A stretch of 64,000 bases of DNA from Ruminiclostridium josui JCM 17888 (GTDB lineage Bacteria > Bacillota > Clostridia > Acetivibrionales > DSM-1351). Under the pieces are notes generated by a model, which was not told the origin of the DNA, searched no databases, and was given only the letters and a program-made list of their open reading frames with translations. Each line of letters opens with the position of its first letter. Position 1 is the first letter of the stretch. Below are positions 47,840 through 57,859 of the stretch, one piece after another. The stretch covers positions 3,096,001 through 3,160,000 of the forward strand of contig NZ_JAGE01000001.1 of the NCBI RefSeq assembly GCF_000526495.1, in the 5' to 3' direction. Position numbers and translations under genes: made by a program.

Positions 47840-50800
47840 TGACAGATATGATACCAAAAATTGATAATCGAAGCCAACAGGATTTGGTTAGTGAAATAAG
47901 ACGCTTGATACTTTATTATTGCCCTGAATTTGGAAGTATTGATGACATTGTTGCAGACCAAGAACTTGATGCACTTGTAAATATATTTTCCAATATGATG
48001 GGACATGTCAATTATTCATTGAATCAGGCATTGGATAAGAATTTTACTGCTTTTCTAAACCTTATAGGAGTTAGTCCTACTTCTCCGATACCGTCAAAAG
48101 CACCCTTGGTTTTCAAACTTAAAGATGATTGGGACAAGGATGGATTTATACCTGCAGGCGCTAAGATTTCAGCTCAACCGGAGAATAAAGAAGAGGTTGT
48201 TTTTGAAACTCAAAGTGATTTGACGGTAATTAGACCAGACTTAATCAAGGCTATCAGCATAGATCCGCGAGAAGACAAATGGAGCAATTTGGATTTTTTG
48301 CTGGATGAAAATAATAGTGGTATTGAGGCAGAACTGTTTAGAGGAGAGTCACCAATAATACACCGCATATACATAGGACATTCAAAATTATTCAGTATAG
48401 AAGATGCTGTAGTAAATGTAAAATTACAACTCAATGGTGATAGCGACGATACATACAGCCTTCAGTGGTATTATTTTGACGACAAAGGAGATTCGCAGCC
48501 ACTGAAGCTTGAAAATGGGAGCAGACAGACTCTTTTACAAACTGGAGGAATTTCATTTTCAGGTATAAAGGGAATTTCTCAAAAGGAAATATCAGGATAC
48601 AAGAAAGACAATTCCTTTTGTTGCTGGAAAAATCATTGGATTTATGCAGAGTTAAAATCAGCCTTGAAAGATTCAAATCTATTACCTGATGTTGAGGATA
48701 TAACAATAAGTGTTGATACATTTGCAAGTGGTATTGCTCCGGGAGTAGCAGTATTTAATTACGCACCCATTGACTTAACAAAGGATTTTTTCCCATTTGG
48801 AGAAAGACCTATATTTAATGATACTTTTTACTTTGCTTGTAGAGAGGCTTTTTCAAAAAAAGATGCAGATATAACTTTAAATATTAATCTTTCAGATGCA
48901 AAAAGTATACCTGATACAAAAAATATTTTACTTGCATGGGAATATTGGAATGGAGTCAAATGGAGTGAATTTGCAAAGACTGGAATATTAGATACATCCG
49001 GTAACAGTAAGTTTATAAAGGAAGGTTTAATTTATTCAGATACTACCTATGCCTTAACAAAAAGCGGAGAAATAAAGTTTATATGTCCCGATATACAAAT
49101 ACACAGCATAAACGGTGAGGAAAATTACTGGATACGTGTAAGAATAATCGGGGGCAACTATGGTGAAGATGGAAAGGTTTCATATGTACCAAAGACTGTG
49201 TTGTTAAATGATGAGGAAGTTACTTTAACAGAGGCTGAGTACATCGAACCTACATTTAATCCGCCATCAATAAAGGAATTACTAATAGATTATACATATT
49301 CATCTCCGAAAGTATTTCCGGAGAATGTTGTAACAGAGAATAACTTTATTATGGGAGAAAAAACTAAGGAGTGTCTTGCCTCAGGAAAAACCTTTAAACT
49401 TTTCTCTTCATGTACTGATAAGGAACCTGCCTTATACCTTGGCTTTAACAAAGACATAAGTAATTTGCCTGTTTCTTTATTTTTTCCTCTTACTGGAGAT
49501 CAGAAAGGCAAAAATCCGGTTGTTGCATGGGAATATTCAAACGGAAGAAAATGGTTGACACTCAGTGTTAATGATGCAGTAAGGGACTTTACAAGGAGAG
49601 AGATTCAACAGCTTGTAATTCCTGGGGATATTGAAAAAATACCTCTTTTTGGGTCAGAAATGTTTTGGGTGCGAGCTAGGCTGGAGAGTGCAGATCAAGT
49701 TGACGGAGATTACGTAGTTTATCCAAGATTAAGGGCAATTTATTCAAATGCAGTGTGGGCATCTAACTCAAATACAATTCAAAATGAAATCCTGGGTTCA
49801 AGTAATGGGGAGCCAAACCAAACATTCCAATTTTCACGTACTCCGGTATTAAATGGTCAAGTGGTAAGGGTAACGGAAACACTTGGACAGAGCAATTCCA
49901 CAGTATGGGAAGAAGTTCAGACTTTTTCATTATCAGAACCGAACAGCAGGCATTATATGCTTGATAACGAAAGTGGTGTTATTACCTTTGGAGATGGTAT
50001 AAACGGCATGATTCCCCCTGCTGGAAAAGAGAACATACAGTGTGATTATAAATACGGTGGGGGCTCTTGTGGAAATGTTGAAGCAGATACAATAAAAAAG
50101 TTATGGGACAGTTATCCAGGTATCGATTCCGTCACAAACCCCGTAGCAGCTGATGGAGGCTTTGACCAGGAAGAAATAGAGGAAACCAAGAAAAGAGGGC
50201 CACACACATTAAAAAGTATGGACAGGGGAATAACCTGTGAAGATATAGAATGGCTTGTTCGTGAGGCTGCACCTCAGATAGCAATTGTAAAGTGCTTTCC
50301 AACAATGGATAAGAATCTAGATTTTTGCCCCGGGAAAGCAACAGTAATTGTGGTTCCTGATTATGATGATCCAAAACCTAATCCAAGTCAGGAGCTGCTA
50401 AATGAAATAGAGAAATATCTGACTCAACGAATCCCAGCTGTTTTAAATAATTCTGACAGTCCGCGGCTTGACATAATAGGACCTGACTATATAAGAGTCG
50501 GAATAGAGGCATCGGTAAAGTACACAAAACCTGAATCTGCAAAAATTATAGAGGGTAATATTATTGAAAATCTAAGGGAGTTTTTGAACCCTTTAAGAGG
50601 TGGCCAGGAAAAAACCGGATGGAGCCTTGGGAAAAATCTGTATATATCCGAGGTTTGCTCAGTAATAAAAAATACACCTGGAGTAGACTATATTACAGAC
50701 ATCTCAGTTAAAGCTTCAGTTCAATGTTATACCCTTAACATTGAATTAATAAATGATGTACCCTTTAGACCTACTATTTCTTATCCATCATATTGTGCCG

Positions 50801-51447
50801 TAAAAAGCAAAGATAACCGAATAATATTTGCATTAGCACAAAAACTCGAGGCAAACAAGGATGTTCGAACCCTCCTTGTAAAAGGATTTAGAGAAGGCGA
50901 TACAATTATGCTTACCTGTGTAAATTGCCCTCCAAAGGAACTGATTGTGGAATCAGTAGAAGGAGATACACTTCAATGCAGAACTTTTGACGGGGAACCT
51001 CTTGAGGTTGATTATCCGGTTGGCAGCGATATAGAAGCTGAGGCTACGCAAGATTTAACCATAAGATCATTCATACTTAATGAATTAAAAGCACAGAGTG
51101 AAACATTTTATATCAAAATAGCTGTTCCTGAAGCCAGAGATGTAGTCTTTTTAAGCAGAAATGATGAATATGTCAATACAACACCTCTAAAAATAAGAGA
51201 AGTTTTGGAGGGTGACATATTTTTAGAGGAAGATGAACTGGTGTACAGCGGAGAGCATTTCATAAATAAAAAGTCAGAAATTAAATTTCCATACCTTCTT
51301 AACAGGGATACAAATGTTATACATGATTCCATCAATCCTGCTGAAGAATGTAATATTGGAGAATTTTTAAAAGAAGACAGAAGATATCTTGAAAAAATCA
51401 GTGACGAACCCAAAGGAACAAAATGTAACCTTTGTTTTCCTAAATAA
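47839..51447 (+). CDS. giant baseplate J-like protein (Afp11/Pvc11-like)
   Basis: 1202 residues. The N-terminal helix block (PKIDNRSQQDLVSEIRRLIL), beta-rich middle repeats with EYWNGVKWSEF and WEYSNGRKWLTL, and the gpJ core near residues 650-960 (SGVITFGDGINGMIPPAGKE, VAADGGFDQEEIEETKKRGP, CEDIEWLVREAAPQI) are those of the large eCIS wedge protein. It forms the outer baseplate linking hub, sheath and fibres. The gene is intact; the IS110 copy begins within ~40-200 bases downstream. Confidence 0.9.
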   Translation: MTDMIPKIDNRSQQDLVSEIRRLILYYCPEFGSIDDIVADQELDALVNIFSNMMGHVNYSLNQALDKNFTAFLNLIGVSPTSPIPSKAPLVFKLKDDWDKDGFIPAGAKISAQPENKEEVVFETQSDLTVIRPDLIKAISIDPREDKWSNLDFLLDENNSGIEAELFRGESPIIHRIYIGHSKLFSIEDAVVNVKLQLNGDSDDTYSLQWYYFDDKGDSQPLKLENGSRQTLLQTGGISFSGIKGISQKEISGYKKDNSFCCWKNHWIYAELKSALKDSNLLPDVEDITISVDTFASGIAPGVAVFNYAPIDLTKDFFPFGERPIFNDTFYFACREAFSKKDADITLNINLSDAKSIPDTKNILLAWEYWNGVKWSEFAKTGILDTSGNSKFIKEGLIYSDTTYALTKSGEIKFICPDIQIHSINGEENYWIRVRIIGGNYGEDGKVSYVPKTVLLNDEEVTLTEAEYIEPTFNPPSIKELLIDYTYSSPKVFPENVVTENNFIMGEKTKECLASGKTFKLFSSCTDKEPALYLGFNKDISNLPVSLFFPLTGDQKGKNPVVAWEYSNGRKWLTLSVNDAVRDFTRREIQQLVIPGDIEKIPLFGSEMFWVRARLESADQVDGDYVVYPRLRAIYSNAVWASNSNTIQNEILGSSNGEPNQTFQFSRTPVLNGQVVRVTETLGQSNSTVWEEVQTFSLSEPNSRHYMLDNESGVITFGDGINGMIPPAGKENIQCDYKYGGGSCGNVEADTIKKLWDSYPGIDSVTNPVAADGGFDQEEIEETKKRGPHTLKSMDRGITCEDIEWLVREAAPQIAIVKCFPTMDKNLDFCPGKATVIVVPDYDDPKPNPSQELLNEIEKYLTQRIPAVLNNSDSPRLDIIGPDYIRVGIEASVKYTKPESAKIIEGNIIENLREFLNPLRGGQEKTGWSLGKNLYISEVCSVIKNTPGVDYITDISVKASVQCYTLNIELINDVPFRPTISYPSYCAVKSKDNRIIFALAQKLEANKDVRTLLVKGFREGDTIMLTCVNCPPKELIVESVEGDTLQCRTFDGEPLEVDYPVGSDIEAEATQDLTIRSFILNELKAQSETFYIKIAVPEARDVVFLSRNDEYVNTTPLKIREVLEGDIFLEEDELVYSGEHFINKKSEIKFPYLLNRDTNVIHDSINPAEECNIGEFLKEDRRYLEKISDEPKGTKCNLCFPK

Positions 51448-51472
51448 GAATTAGATTTTAATTTCTAATTCT
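51447..51472 (+). other. small hairpin after the baseplate J gene
   Basis: AGAATTAGA (51447-51455) and TCTAATTCT (51464-51472) form a perfect 9-bp stem. It is AT-rich and has no T tract, so terminator function is doubtful. Confidence 0.3.
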
Positions 51473-51660
51473 ATGAAAAAATATGAAAGACCAGCTAATT
51501 AAAGTCAAGAGTTTTTAAGAAAAAGCTTTATGAATTTTTGAAAACTCCTGACATAGAAAAAATGCATAACAACAAGACCACCTTTGCGAAGTAGACATAA
51601 AATAGCTGGTCTAAAATGAAATACTGATCCTTGAAAACTAAACATCAAGTGCAGGTACTG

Positions 51661-52950
51661 CTAAGCTGCTATATGCTTTGCTGCTAATATCTGAGCATGT
51701 TCCTGAGGACTGCGTAACTGGTACGGTTTTCTGTCCCTTAGAACAGCAAAGATGTAAATGATGATCTTACGCATAACTGCTCCCAAAGCTACCTTCTTAG
51801 GTTTACTCTGGCATTTTTGCTTGTAGAATTCAAGTAATACAGGGTTGCAAGCCTCTTTATTCCGCTTAGTTCGGATATTGGCAAGAGCAGTTGTAAAAAG
51901 AACCCTGCGAAGTAGCCTGGAACCTCTCTTGGACATTTTATTCCGTGTGCCGGTAAATTCTCCGGATTGCATCACAGAGGGGTCAATGCCAAAGTAAGCA
52001 ACCAGTTTTCCCGGCTTAGAGAAAGCGGAAAAATCGCCGATTTCTGCTAGAATGGTGGCAGCAGTAAGAAGGCCAATACCTGGCAGGCTCTGAAAAAGTT
52101 CAAGAGTTAATGCTAGCATGGGCATATCCTTTGCCATATCTTCAGCGATCAATAGATGAATGGTTTTTAGGACCTTCGCCAAGTTATCTTCCAGAGTTCT
52201 GATCATGGATATGTAGACACCCAGCATAGCAATGTTCGAGGAATTATGAACAGTCAAAGGCGCAAACTCTCTGGCTTTGGAGACCAAAAGATTATACTTT
52301 GCAGTTGACCACTTAAGGCTTCTGCGAGAATTCTTCTGGATCAGTGCAATCAACTTGTTCCTGTTCGCTTTAAGAATATGCGCAGGCGTAGGATATTTCT
52401 CCAATACTGCAAGAGCAGCCTTTGAAAAGATGTTGGGGAATACATCCTTGAAGTTTAACATGAGTTGGTCAACAATACCCGTAAGCCTGTTTTTGTAGGC
52501 AGTAAGTTCGTCAGAGAGCTTGTAGTACTGTCGGCAAAGACTTCGCAGGCATTCAATATCCTCATCGGGGATATTAGTAGTTTTAAGCTCCTGAAATCTG
52601 TATAGCAGGGCAATTTTCCGGGCATCAGCTTTATCATTTTTCACTTTTCTGATTCCAATATTTTTGATAGAATCAGTCTGGATGGGGTTTATGATGGAGA
52701 CCTCCAATCCAGCTTTACAAAGTGAATGGAAAAGGATTTTGTGATAGTGCCCGGTGGATTCCATGACGACGAAAGGCCTAGAATCAAAGTCCTTTTCCGT
52801 TTTTTTCAGTAATTCAACGACTCTTTCAACGTCAGAACTGGAATCATGGTGGATCTTCATGCGGGCAATCACTTCATTGGATGGAGAAAGAATTGCCATC
52901 TCACTGAAGAATTTACCTACATCGATTCCTGCAATAGGTCTGAAATTCAT
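51661..52950 (-). CDS. IS110-family DEDD recombinase
   Basis: 429 residues and apparently intact. The RuvC-like N-terminal domain carries the DEDD set: first Asp in AGIDVGKFFSEMAIL, Glu in VMESTGHYHK, the two others in VKNDKADARKIAL. The C-terminal Tnp_20 domain has LPGIGLLTAATILAEIGDFS and the serine in PSVMQSGEFTGT. Start ATG has GGAGG 8 bases upstream. IS110 recombinases use a bridge RNA encoded in the element; a structured region just upstream is a good candidate. Confidence 0.92.
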   Translation of the reverse strand: MNFRPIAGIDVGKFFSEMAILSPSNEVIARMKIHHDSSSDVERVVELLKKTEKDFDSRPFVVMESTGHYHKILFHSLCKAGLEVSIINPIQTDSIKNIGIRKVKNDKADARKIALLYRFQELKTTNIPDEDIECLRSLCRQYYKLSDELTAYKNRLTGIVDQLMLNFKDVFPNIFSKAALAVLEKYPTPAHILKANRNKLIALIQKNSRRSLKWSTAKYNLLVSKAREFAPLTVHNSSNIAMLGVYISMIRTLEDNLAKVLKTIHLLIAEDMAKDMPMLALTLELFQSLPGIGLLTAATILAEIGDFSAFSKPGKLVAYFGIDPSVMQSGEFTGTRNKMSKRGSRLLRRVLFTTALANIRTKRNKEACNPVLLEFYKQKCQSKPKKVALGAVMRKIIIYIFAVLRDRKPYQLRSPQEHAQILAAKHIAA

Positions 52951-52984
52951 CAAAATGCCTCCTTAAAAAATTAATGGACTTAAA

Positions 52985-53169
52985 AGCCTCCATTCCTTCT
53001 CATGTAAGCAAACAACCTTGCATGTGACACGAGGAACCAGCTAAAAAGCTGGCCTCAACCAGCCAAATCATGTAGACTTACCGGAATGGAAAAATACTCT
53101 TTCATACGGGTAATCGGCCCGCCAAGGTCCGTCCCAGGAGGTGAAACACACACCTTCCAAGTCCGGAAG
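52985..53169 (-). ncRNA. candidate bridge RNA of the IS110 element
   Basis: Read on the minus strand, a TATAAT box (53172-53177) is followed within a few bases by a 5' stem-loop CTTCC-GGACTT-GGAAG (53154-53169), then GC-richer DNA with further stems (for example CCAGCTTTTTAGCTGG). This lies in the leader upstream of the recombinase, where IS110-group elements encode bridge RNA. The -35 box is not clear, as expected if the promoter forms across the joined ends. Boundaries are approximate. Confidence 0.45.
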
Positions 53170-53363
53170 ATATTATACATGATTGTCAAAGTTCAGGCCA
53201 ACAAACGCTGGCATAATGGCTAAGATGTGAAGCCGGATGATGTGCTTGATGTTTGGAAAAGAATAAAATTTGAAGTGTTATGTTAACTATGACTTTTAAT
53301 GGGTCGAACAGTGGCTTTGGTCACTGATTTAATACAAAATAATTGTACAAGGAGGTATATAAA

Positions 53364-54233
53364 ATGTCACTGCAAATACAAAAACTGGATGAAATTACGT
53401 TCGATGATCTTGTTAAGGAAGCAAAATCATTGATACCAATGCATGCCCCTGAATGGACAAACCATAATCCTTCAGATCCGGGAATTACCTTAATAGAATT
53501 ATTTGCATGGCTTTGTGAAATGATTATTTACCGAATTGATCAGGTACCGGAAAAAAACAACCTGCGTTTTCTAAAACTTCTGGGGACAGAACTTGAGAAA
53601 GGGGAGAAACTAACGTCGGCAATCAGACGTGGTGTGCAGCAGCTTAATGAGTGTACCAGAGCAGTTACTCCCCAGGATTTTGAGTTTCTTGCATTGAAGG
53701 CACTTATGGAAAAGCCCGGAATAAAAGAAAACTACCCTGACTTAATTGCAAGAACAATCTGTCTGCCGAACCGAGACATGGAAAACAACAAAACAGAGGA
53801 AGCTGGGCAATTTGGTCATGTATCCTTGATATTAATTATGTCAACAAATAATCAGAATGAACTGACCAAAGAAACCTATGACATCAAGCAGTATATTAAA
53901 AAATACTTGACGGAAAGAAAAGTACTTACAAACAGAGTACATGTAGTTGATCCTGACTATCAGGAAATAAGAATCAACATGCAGGTCGTTGCGAAAGATA
54001 AAAAAATGGGTGATACGGTAAGAGAGGTTATAGAAAAATATATTGACCCTATTACAGGCGGCGAGAATAAAAATGGATGGCCCTTGGGAAGAAATCTTTA
54101 TGCATCCGACCTCTATTATATTGTGGAAGATATAAAGGGGATTGACCATGTAAAACATATGGAACTGGATGCTCCCCTTCTTAAACCATATCAATTAATA
54201 CGATTGAAAGAATTAAGCATCGAGGTGGAATAA
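53364..54233 (+). CDS. second baseplate J-like protein (Pvc12-type)
   Basis: 289 residues: ITFDDLVKEAKSLIPMHAPE, WTNHNPSDPGITLIELFAWL, CEMIIYRIDQVPEKNN and late GGENKNGWPLGRNLYASDLY. Same motif set as the large J protein but much shorter, as seen for the second wedge component of eCIS. AAGGAGG lies 8 bases before the ATG at 53364; the TTG at 53343 is too early. The 180 bases between the IS110 copy and this gene hold no clear feature. Confidence 0.85.
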   Translation: MSLQIQKLDEITFDDLVKEAKSLIPMHAPEWTNHNPSDPGITLIELFAWLCEMIIYRIDQVPEKNNLRFLKLLGTELEKGEKLTSAIRRGVQQLNECTRAVTPQDFEFLALKALMEKPGIKENYPDLIARTICLPNRDMENNKTEEAGQFGHVSLILIMSTNNQNELTKETYDIKQYIKKYLTERKVLTNRVHVVDPDYQEIRINMQVVAKDKKMGDTVREVIEKYIDPITGGENKNGWPLGRNLYASDLYYIVEDIKGIDHVKHMELDAPLLKPYQLIRLKELSIEVE

Positions 54234-54970
54234 TGAGTAATCACGAAAGCAGTAAATATATCCAGTACCTCCCACGTATTTTTCAAAATGGAAACAATGA
54301 AGATGGAGATTTTTTGGGACGTCTGCTAAAGGCTTTTGAACAAATTCTTTCCGGAAAAACGGAGATGCAGGAAACACTGGGAATTGAGGAGATATTAGAT
54401 GATTTTGATATGTATCTGGACCCTGAACTAACTCCTCCGCAGTTTCTCGAATGGCTTGCAAGTTGGGTTGCTCTGGACTTGGAAGAAGGTATTGAATTTT
54501 TTGGAGCAGAAGATACTGCAGAGAAAAATGTCAATCAAGTTCAAATACTGCCACTACATGAAAAACGTTCTTCAGTCAACAGACAAATGATAGGGGCTAT
54601 TGTTCAGCTATACAAAAAACGCGGAACCTGTGATGGTCTCCTGGAGTACCTGCAACTGTATGCAGGTGAGGAAAGTACTATTTCAATAAATGAATTCCAG
54701 GATACGGCAAGAATCGGGGAATCCAGAGAAATAGGTCATAATACCATGGTTGGTAACTCTTCGACTAGTTTCTTTTGTGTAAATGCAATGATTCCGGCTC
54801 ATAGTAAAAGTATGCTGGAAAACAAGATTGGACTTATACGAAGAGTTATAGAGAATGAAAAGCCATTTTATACAAATTACAGGCTTAATGTAGAGATACC
54901 GGAAATGCGGGTCGGGGTTTATTCCAGGGTGGGAAAAGAGACTTTGCTGGGCGGTATGATTGATGAGTAG
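54233..54970 (+). CDS. tail protein I-like baseplate protein
   Basis: 245 residues. SKYIQYLPRIFQNGNNEDGD, FLGRLLKAFEQILSGKTEMQ and PPQFLEWLASWVALDLEEGI match the P2 gpI-like phage tail protein domain common in eCIS loci. It usually links fibre to baseplate, and its place directly before the fibre genes fits. Start overlaps the preceding stop (TAATG). Confidence 0.85.
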   Translation: MSNHESSKYIQYLPRIFQNGNNEDGDFLGRLLKAFEQILSGKTEMQETLGIEEILDDFDMYLDPELTPPQFLEWLASWVALDLEEGIEFFGAEDTAEKNVNQVQILPLHEKRSSVNRQMIGAIVQLYKKRGTCDGLLEYLQLYAGEESTISINEFQDTARIGESREIGHNTMVGNSSTSFFCVNAMIPAHSKSMLENKIGLIRRVIENEKPFYTNYRLNVEIPEMRVGVYSRVGKETLLGGMIDE

Positions 54971-55018
54971 GACATTAAAGAAGAAATAACATTTTGAATA
55001 TCCGGAGGAAGTGGCAAA

Positions 55019-57598
55019 ATGGGAAAAGAATTAAAAAGAATGCGCTATTTTGACGGACTGTTTTTGAATGCAGAAGACTATAAACTGGATCAGGATTACC
55101 AGAAAAGAATTCAGCAGCTACACAACCGATATCTGCATACTTGGGGAATAATTGCAGGATTAACGGTTGTACCGTTAGAAAACTGTTCAGTAAAAGTACA
55201 GGAAGGAATAGCAATTAATCAAGTTGAAACAGAAGATAACAATGAAAGTACAAGTCAGTATATCTACATATATGACGGACATCCGGACAGCATTATTGAT
55301 TTGTCCCAATACCGTGCAAATGACGAGAGCATTTACATTTATGTTAGTTATGAAGAGGTTGAAGAAGACAAGGAAGACCTGGAAAAGGGCAAAGGCGAAG
55401 CAATACATATTTGGGAGAGAGGACGCATCTGGCACAGTACCAAGAAGCCAGATGACGAGAAAAAGTACATAATTCTAGCCAAAGTAGAAGTCGGACTTGC
55501 TGCAAATCAAGACGGAAGTGAAAGCAAAAAAGTTATAAGCTCAATATCGTACTATGATGATGATGATGAACAAATTCCACTTAGAAGATATGCAGGTCCC
55601 GCTGGGGAAGTATTGTCCTTGCAAAAAATCATATTCAAATTAAATGATGATGTAGCCGGAATGCCATTTATAAGAGCCTTGGAAGAAGAGAAGAGCAAGG
55701 GAATTGGTCTTGAGGTTAATTCCACGTTTGCAAATTTCACAGGATCTGTCAGCATTAAGGGGGACTTAGAAGTACATGGAAGTCTTACAGGTATAGGAGC
55801 AGTATTTGAAAATGAACTTGAAGTATCAAACACATTCATACAGGTAAACAGTAAAACTGAGAATCACGACACATGGAAGCTACAGGATGGAGGATTGGAA
55901 GTATACAGGGACTATGAAGATGGGAAGTCATTAGATGCACGGCTTGTATGGTCGGAATTGGATAAATGCTGGAAAATTGGTTATGAAGGAGAATTGTGGA
56001 ATATAGGCTATGGCCCGATTTGGGAAAGACTAATAAAAAATGATATTGTAGATGACCTGCACAGACATTCAAAAATCAGTTTTGAAGGTGGTGTAGCCCT
56101 TGAGTCAGATAACAAAGGAAATCTTTCTGCATACGGAAATCTGAGTATGAATGACAAGACAATATGGCTTAGGGACAATGGAAATGTCAACAATGGTCTT
56201 GGTTGGTACGGTATCGGAAAGCCATTTGCAGGTCTGAATGTAGACGGACCGGTATTATTTGGTCATAAAGGCGGGATATTGGGAACGACAGATGGCGGAC
56301 AGAGACCTGTTATAACTTGGAATAGCCTTGGAAATGTGGGGATTGGAGAGAGTAATCCAAAAGATGACACAATGGAAGTCAACGGAACAATGCGCATCCT
56401 CAGCAATTCAAATCCATTACGTTTTACTTCTGCATGGTCAGGTTTTCCTGATTCAATTACCAATGGTGCTGAAATCAGTAATGATACAAACTACCACAAA
56501 GCATTAATGATAGTAGGAAATAGATCGGCGGGTCAAGGCAGAAAAGTAGCTATTTGGGACAGACTTGAAGTAAATGGGTTTTTATATGTAAATGGCAATA
56601 TGCAGTTAAATCAAGCACTTACGCCAAGTGCAGGAAAAGAAAAAAACAATGGTATTGTATTTCCAAGTGATCCAGGGGGAGGCTCGGGGGATAGTGCATG
56701 GATTAGATATTATCCCAGAAGCGGTGAAGCGTGTACTTTGGAGATAGGAACCTCTAACGATGCTGATGATAGCATTTCATTTATGGCATCAGGAAATGTG
56801 GGAATAGGAACCTCAAATCCTAATGATAAGCTTGATGTAAGTGGCTATGTAAGACTTTTGAGTAGTTCAAATCCAATAAGGTTCACATCATCTTGGAGCG
56901 GATTCCCTGACTATGCAGAAAATCAGGCTGAGATTTGCAATGATACAACAAATTACAAATCTTTGATGATAGTTGGAAACAAGTCAGGAAAACAGGGTAG
57001 AAAGGTTTCAATATGGGACAGATTGGAAGTTAATGGTATTTTGAATGTCAGTGGTGATATTCAAACTCAATGTGCAATAGTTCCAAGTATAGGTAATAGC
57101 GAAAATAATGGAATTATGTTCCCTAAGGATTATTATGGGGGTACCGGTGATAGTGCATGGATAAGGTATTACTCGGATCAAAGCCGGGGCGGCGGTGAAA
57201 ACATGACTCTTGAGATTGGTATCGCCAATGATGTTGGAACAGGAGGATATTATGGAGGCGGTGATCGTATAAAGCTTACTGCCAGCGGTGGCGTTTATAT
57301 AGATGGATATTTTTACTACAGTTCATCTAGGGAGCTTAAGGAAAACATAACATCTCTTACAACGAAAAAAGCAAAACAAATTCTGGATGGAATGAATCCT
57401 GTTACTTTCAATTTTAAGGGAGACAATGAAAAAACAACTTTGGGCTTCATAGCAGAGGAGATGCCGGGATCTGTTGCTGCAAATGATCAAAAAGCTATTA
57501 GCCCTATGGAAATAATTGCGGTATTAACTAGTGTTGTAAAGGATCAGAGAGAGGCCATAAATCAACTTCAGCAGCAAATAGAAGCATTAGCCGGTTAA
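55019..57598 (+). CDS. eCIS fibre 1 with S74 intramolecular chaperone
   Basis: 859 residues. The N-terminal anchor (KRMRYFDGLFLNAEDYKLDQ, LHNRYLHTWGIIAGL) is shared with the next two fibres. The middle is beta-rich and has two copies of a module running from NPxRFTSxWSGFPD to GRKVxIWDRLEVNG (residues ~465-525 and ~620-680). The last ~90 residues are a peptidase S74 chaperone (SSRELKENITSL, LGFIAEEMPG, ISPMEIIAVLTSVV), which trimerises the fibre and then cuts itself off. CGGAGG precedes the ATG. Target binding is inferred. Confidence 0.82.
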   Translation: MGKELKRMRYFDGLFLNAEDYKLDQDYQKRIQQLHNRYLHTWGIIAGLTVVPLENCSVKVQEGIAINQVETEDNNESTSQYIYIYDGHPDSIIDLSQYRANDESIYIYVSYEEVEEDKEDLEKGKGEAIHIWERGRIWHSTKKPDDEKKYIILAKVEVGLAANQDGSESKKVISSISYYDDDDEQIPLRRYAGPAGEVLSLQKIIFKLNDDVAGMPFIRALEEEKSKGIGLEVNSTFANFTGSVSIKGDLEVHGSLTGIGAVFENELEVSNTFIQVNSKTENHDTWKLQDGGLEVYRDYEDGKSLDARLVWSELDKCWKIGYEGELWNIGYGPIWERLIKNDIVDDLHRHSKISFEGGVALESDNKGNLSAYGNLSMNDKTIWLRDNGNVNNGLGWYGIGKPFAGLNVDGPVLFGHKGGILGTTDGGQRPVITWNSLGNVGIGESNPKDDTMEVNGTMRILSNSNPLRFTSAWSGFPDSITNGAEISNDTNYHKALMIVGNRSAGQGRKVAIWDRLEVNGFLYVNGNMQLNQALTPSAGKEKNNGIVFPSDPGGGSGDSAWIRYYPRSGEACTLEIGTSNDADDSISFMASGNVGIGTSNPNDKLDVSGYVRLLSSSNPIRFTSSWSGFPDYAENQAEICNDTTNYKSLMIVGNKSGKQGRKVSIWDRLEVNGILNVSGDIQTQCAIVPSIGNSENNGIMFPKDYYGGTGDSAWIRYYSDQSRGGGENMTLEIGIANDVGTGGYYGGGDRIKLTASGGVYIDGYFYYSSSRELKENITSLTTKKAKQILDGMNPVTFNFKGDNEKTTLGFIAEEMPGSVAANDQKAISPMEIIAVLTSVVKDQREAINQLQQQIEALAG

Positions 57599-57621
57599 TC
57601 AAAATATAGGAGGTTTTAAAT

Positions 57622-57798
57622 ATGAATGAGCAAATTGATGCAAGGATAAAAGAACTCAAGGCAGAACTTGAGTCCGGACAGAAAGCAATGGAAAATCTGG
57701 AAGTGCAGCGTACAAATATTGTGTATACTCTTTTAAGAATTAATGGAGCCATACAGGCACTTGAAGAGCTTATACAAGAAGAATCCTCTGATTCCTGA
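57622..57798 (+). CDS. small coiled-coil protein paired with fibre 1
   Basis: 58 residues: MNEQIDARIKELKAELESGQ, KAMENLEVQRTNIVYTLLRI, NGAIQALEELIQEE. Almost fully helical with heptad-like spacing. GGAGG lies 8 bases before the ATG. It lies 23 bases after fibre 1 and has a close paralogue after fibre 2, so the pair is a repeating unit; it may be a fibre assembly factor or oligomer clamp. No family recognised. Confidence 0.8.
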   Translation: MNEQIDARIKELKAELESGQKAMENLEVQRTNIVYTLLRINGAIQALEELIQEESSDS

Positions 57799-57859
57799 TG
57801 AAAAGAATAAATTTTAGTGCCGAGGATGGCATCATTTTGAGTATCCGGAGGAAGAGGAA

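Larger units (their letters stand above)
51480..53180 (-). mobile_element. IS110-family element inserted inside the eCIS cluster (ends approximate)
   Basis: A complete IS110 transposase with ~180 bases of noncoding DNA on its 3' side and ~220 on its 5' side, antisense to the surrounding operon. IS110 elements lack normal inverted ends, so the borders are estimates. A long-range pair GACCAGCTA (51489-51497) / TAGCTGGTC (51603-51611) marks the 3' noncoding end. The insertion falls in a gap and leaves both flanking eCIS reading frames intact. Confidence 0.75.

Noticed and set aside
53181-53342. Possible short protein remnant (VKVQANKRWHNG, DVLDVWKRI) upstream of the second J-like gene
   Set aside because: Too short and interrupted by a stop to assign; could equally be the IS110 flank.
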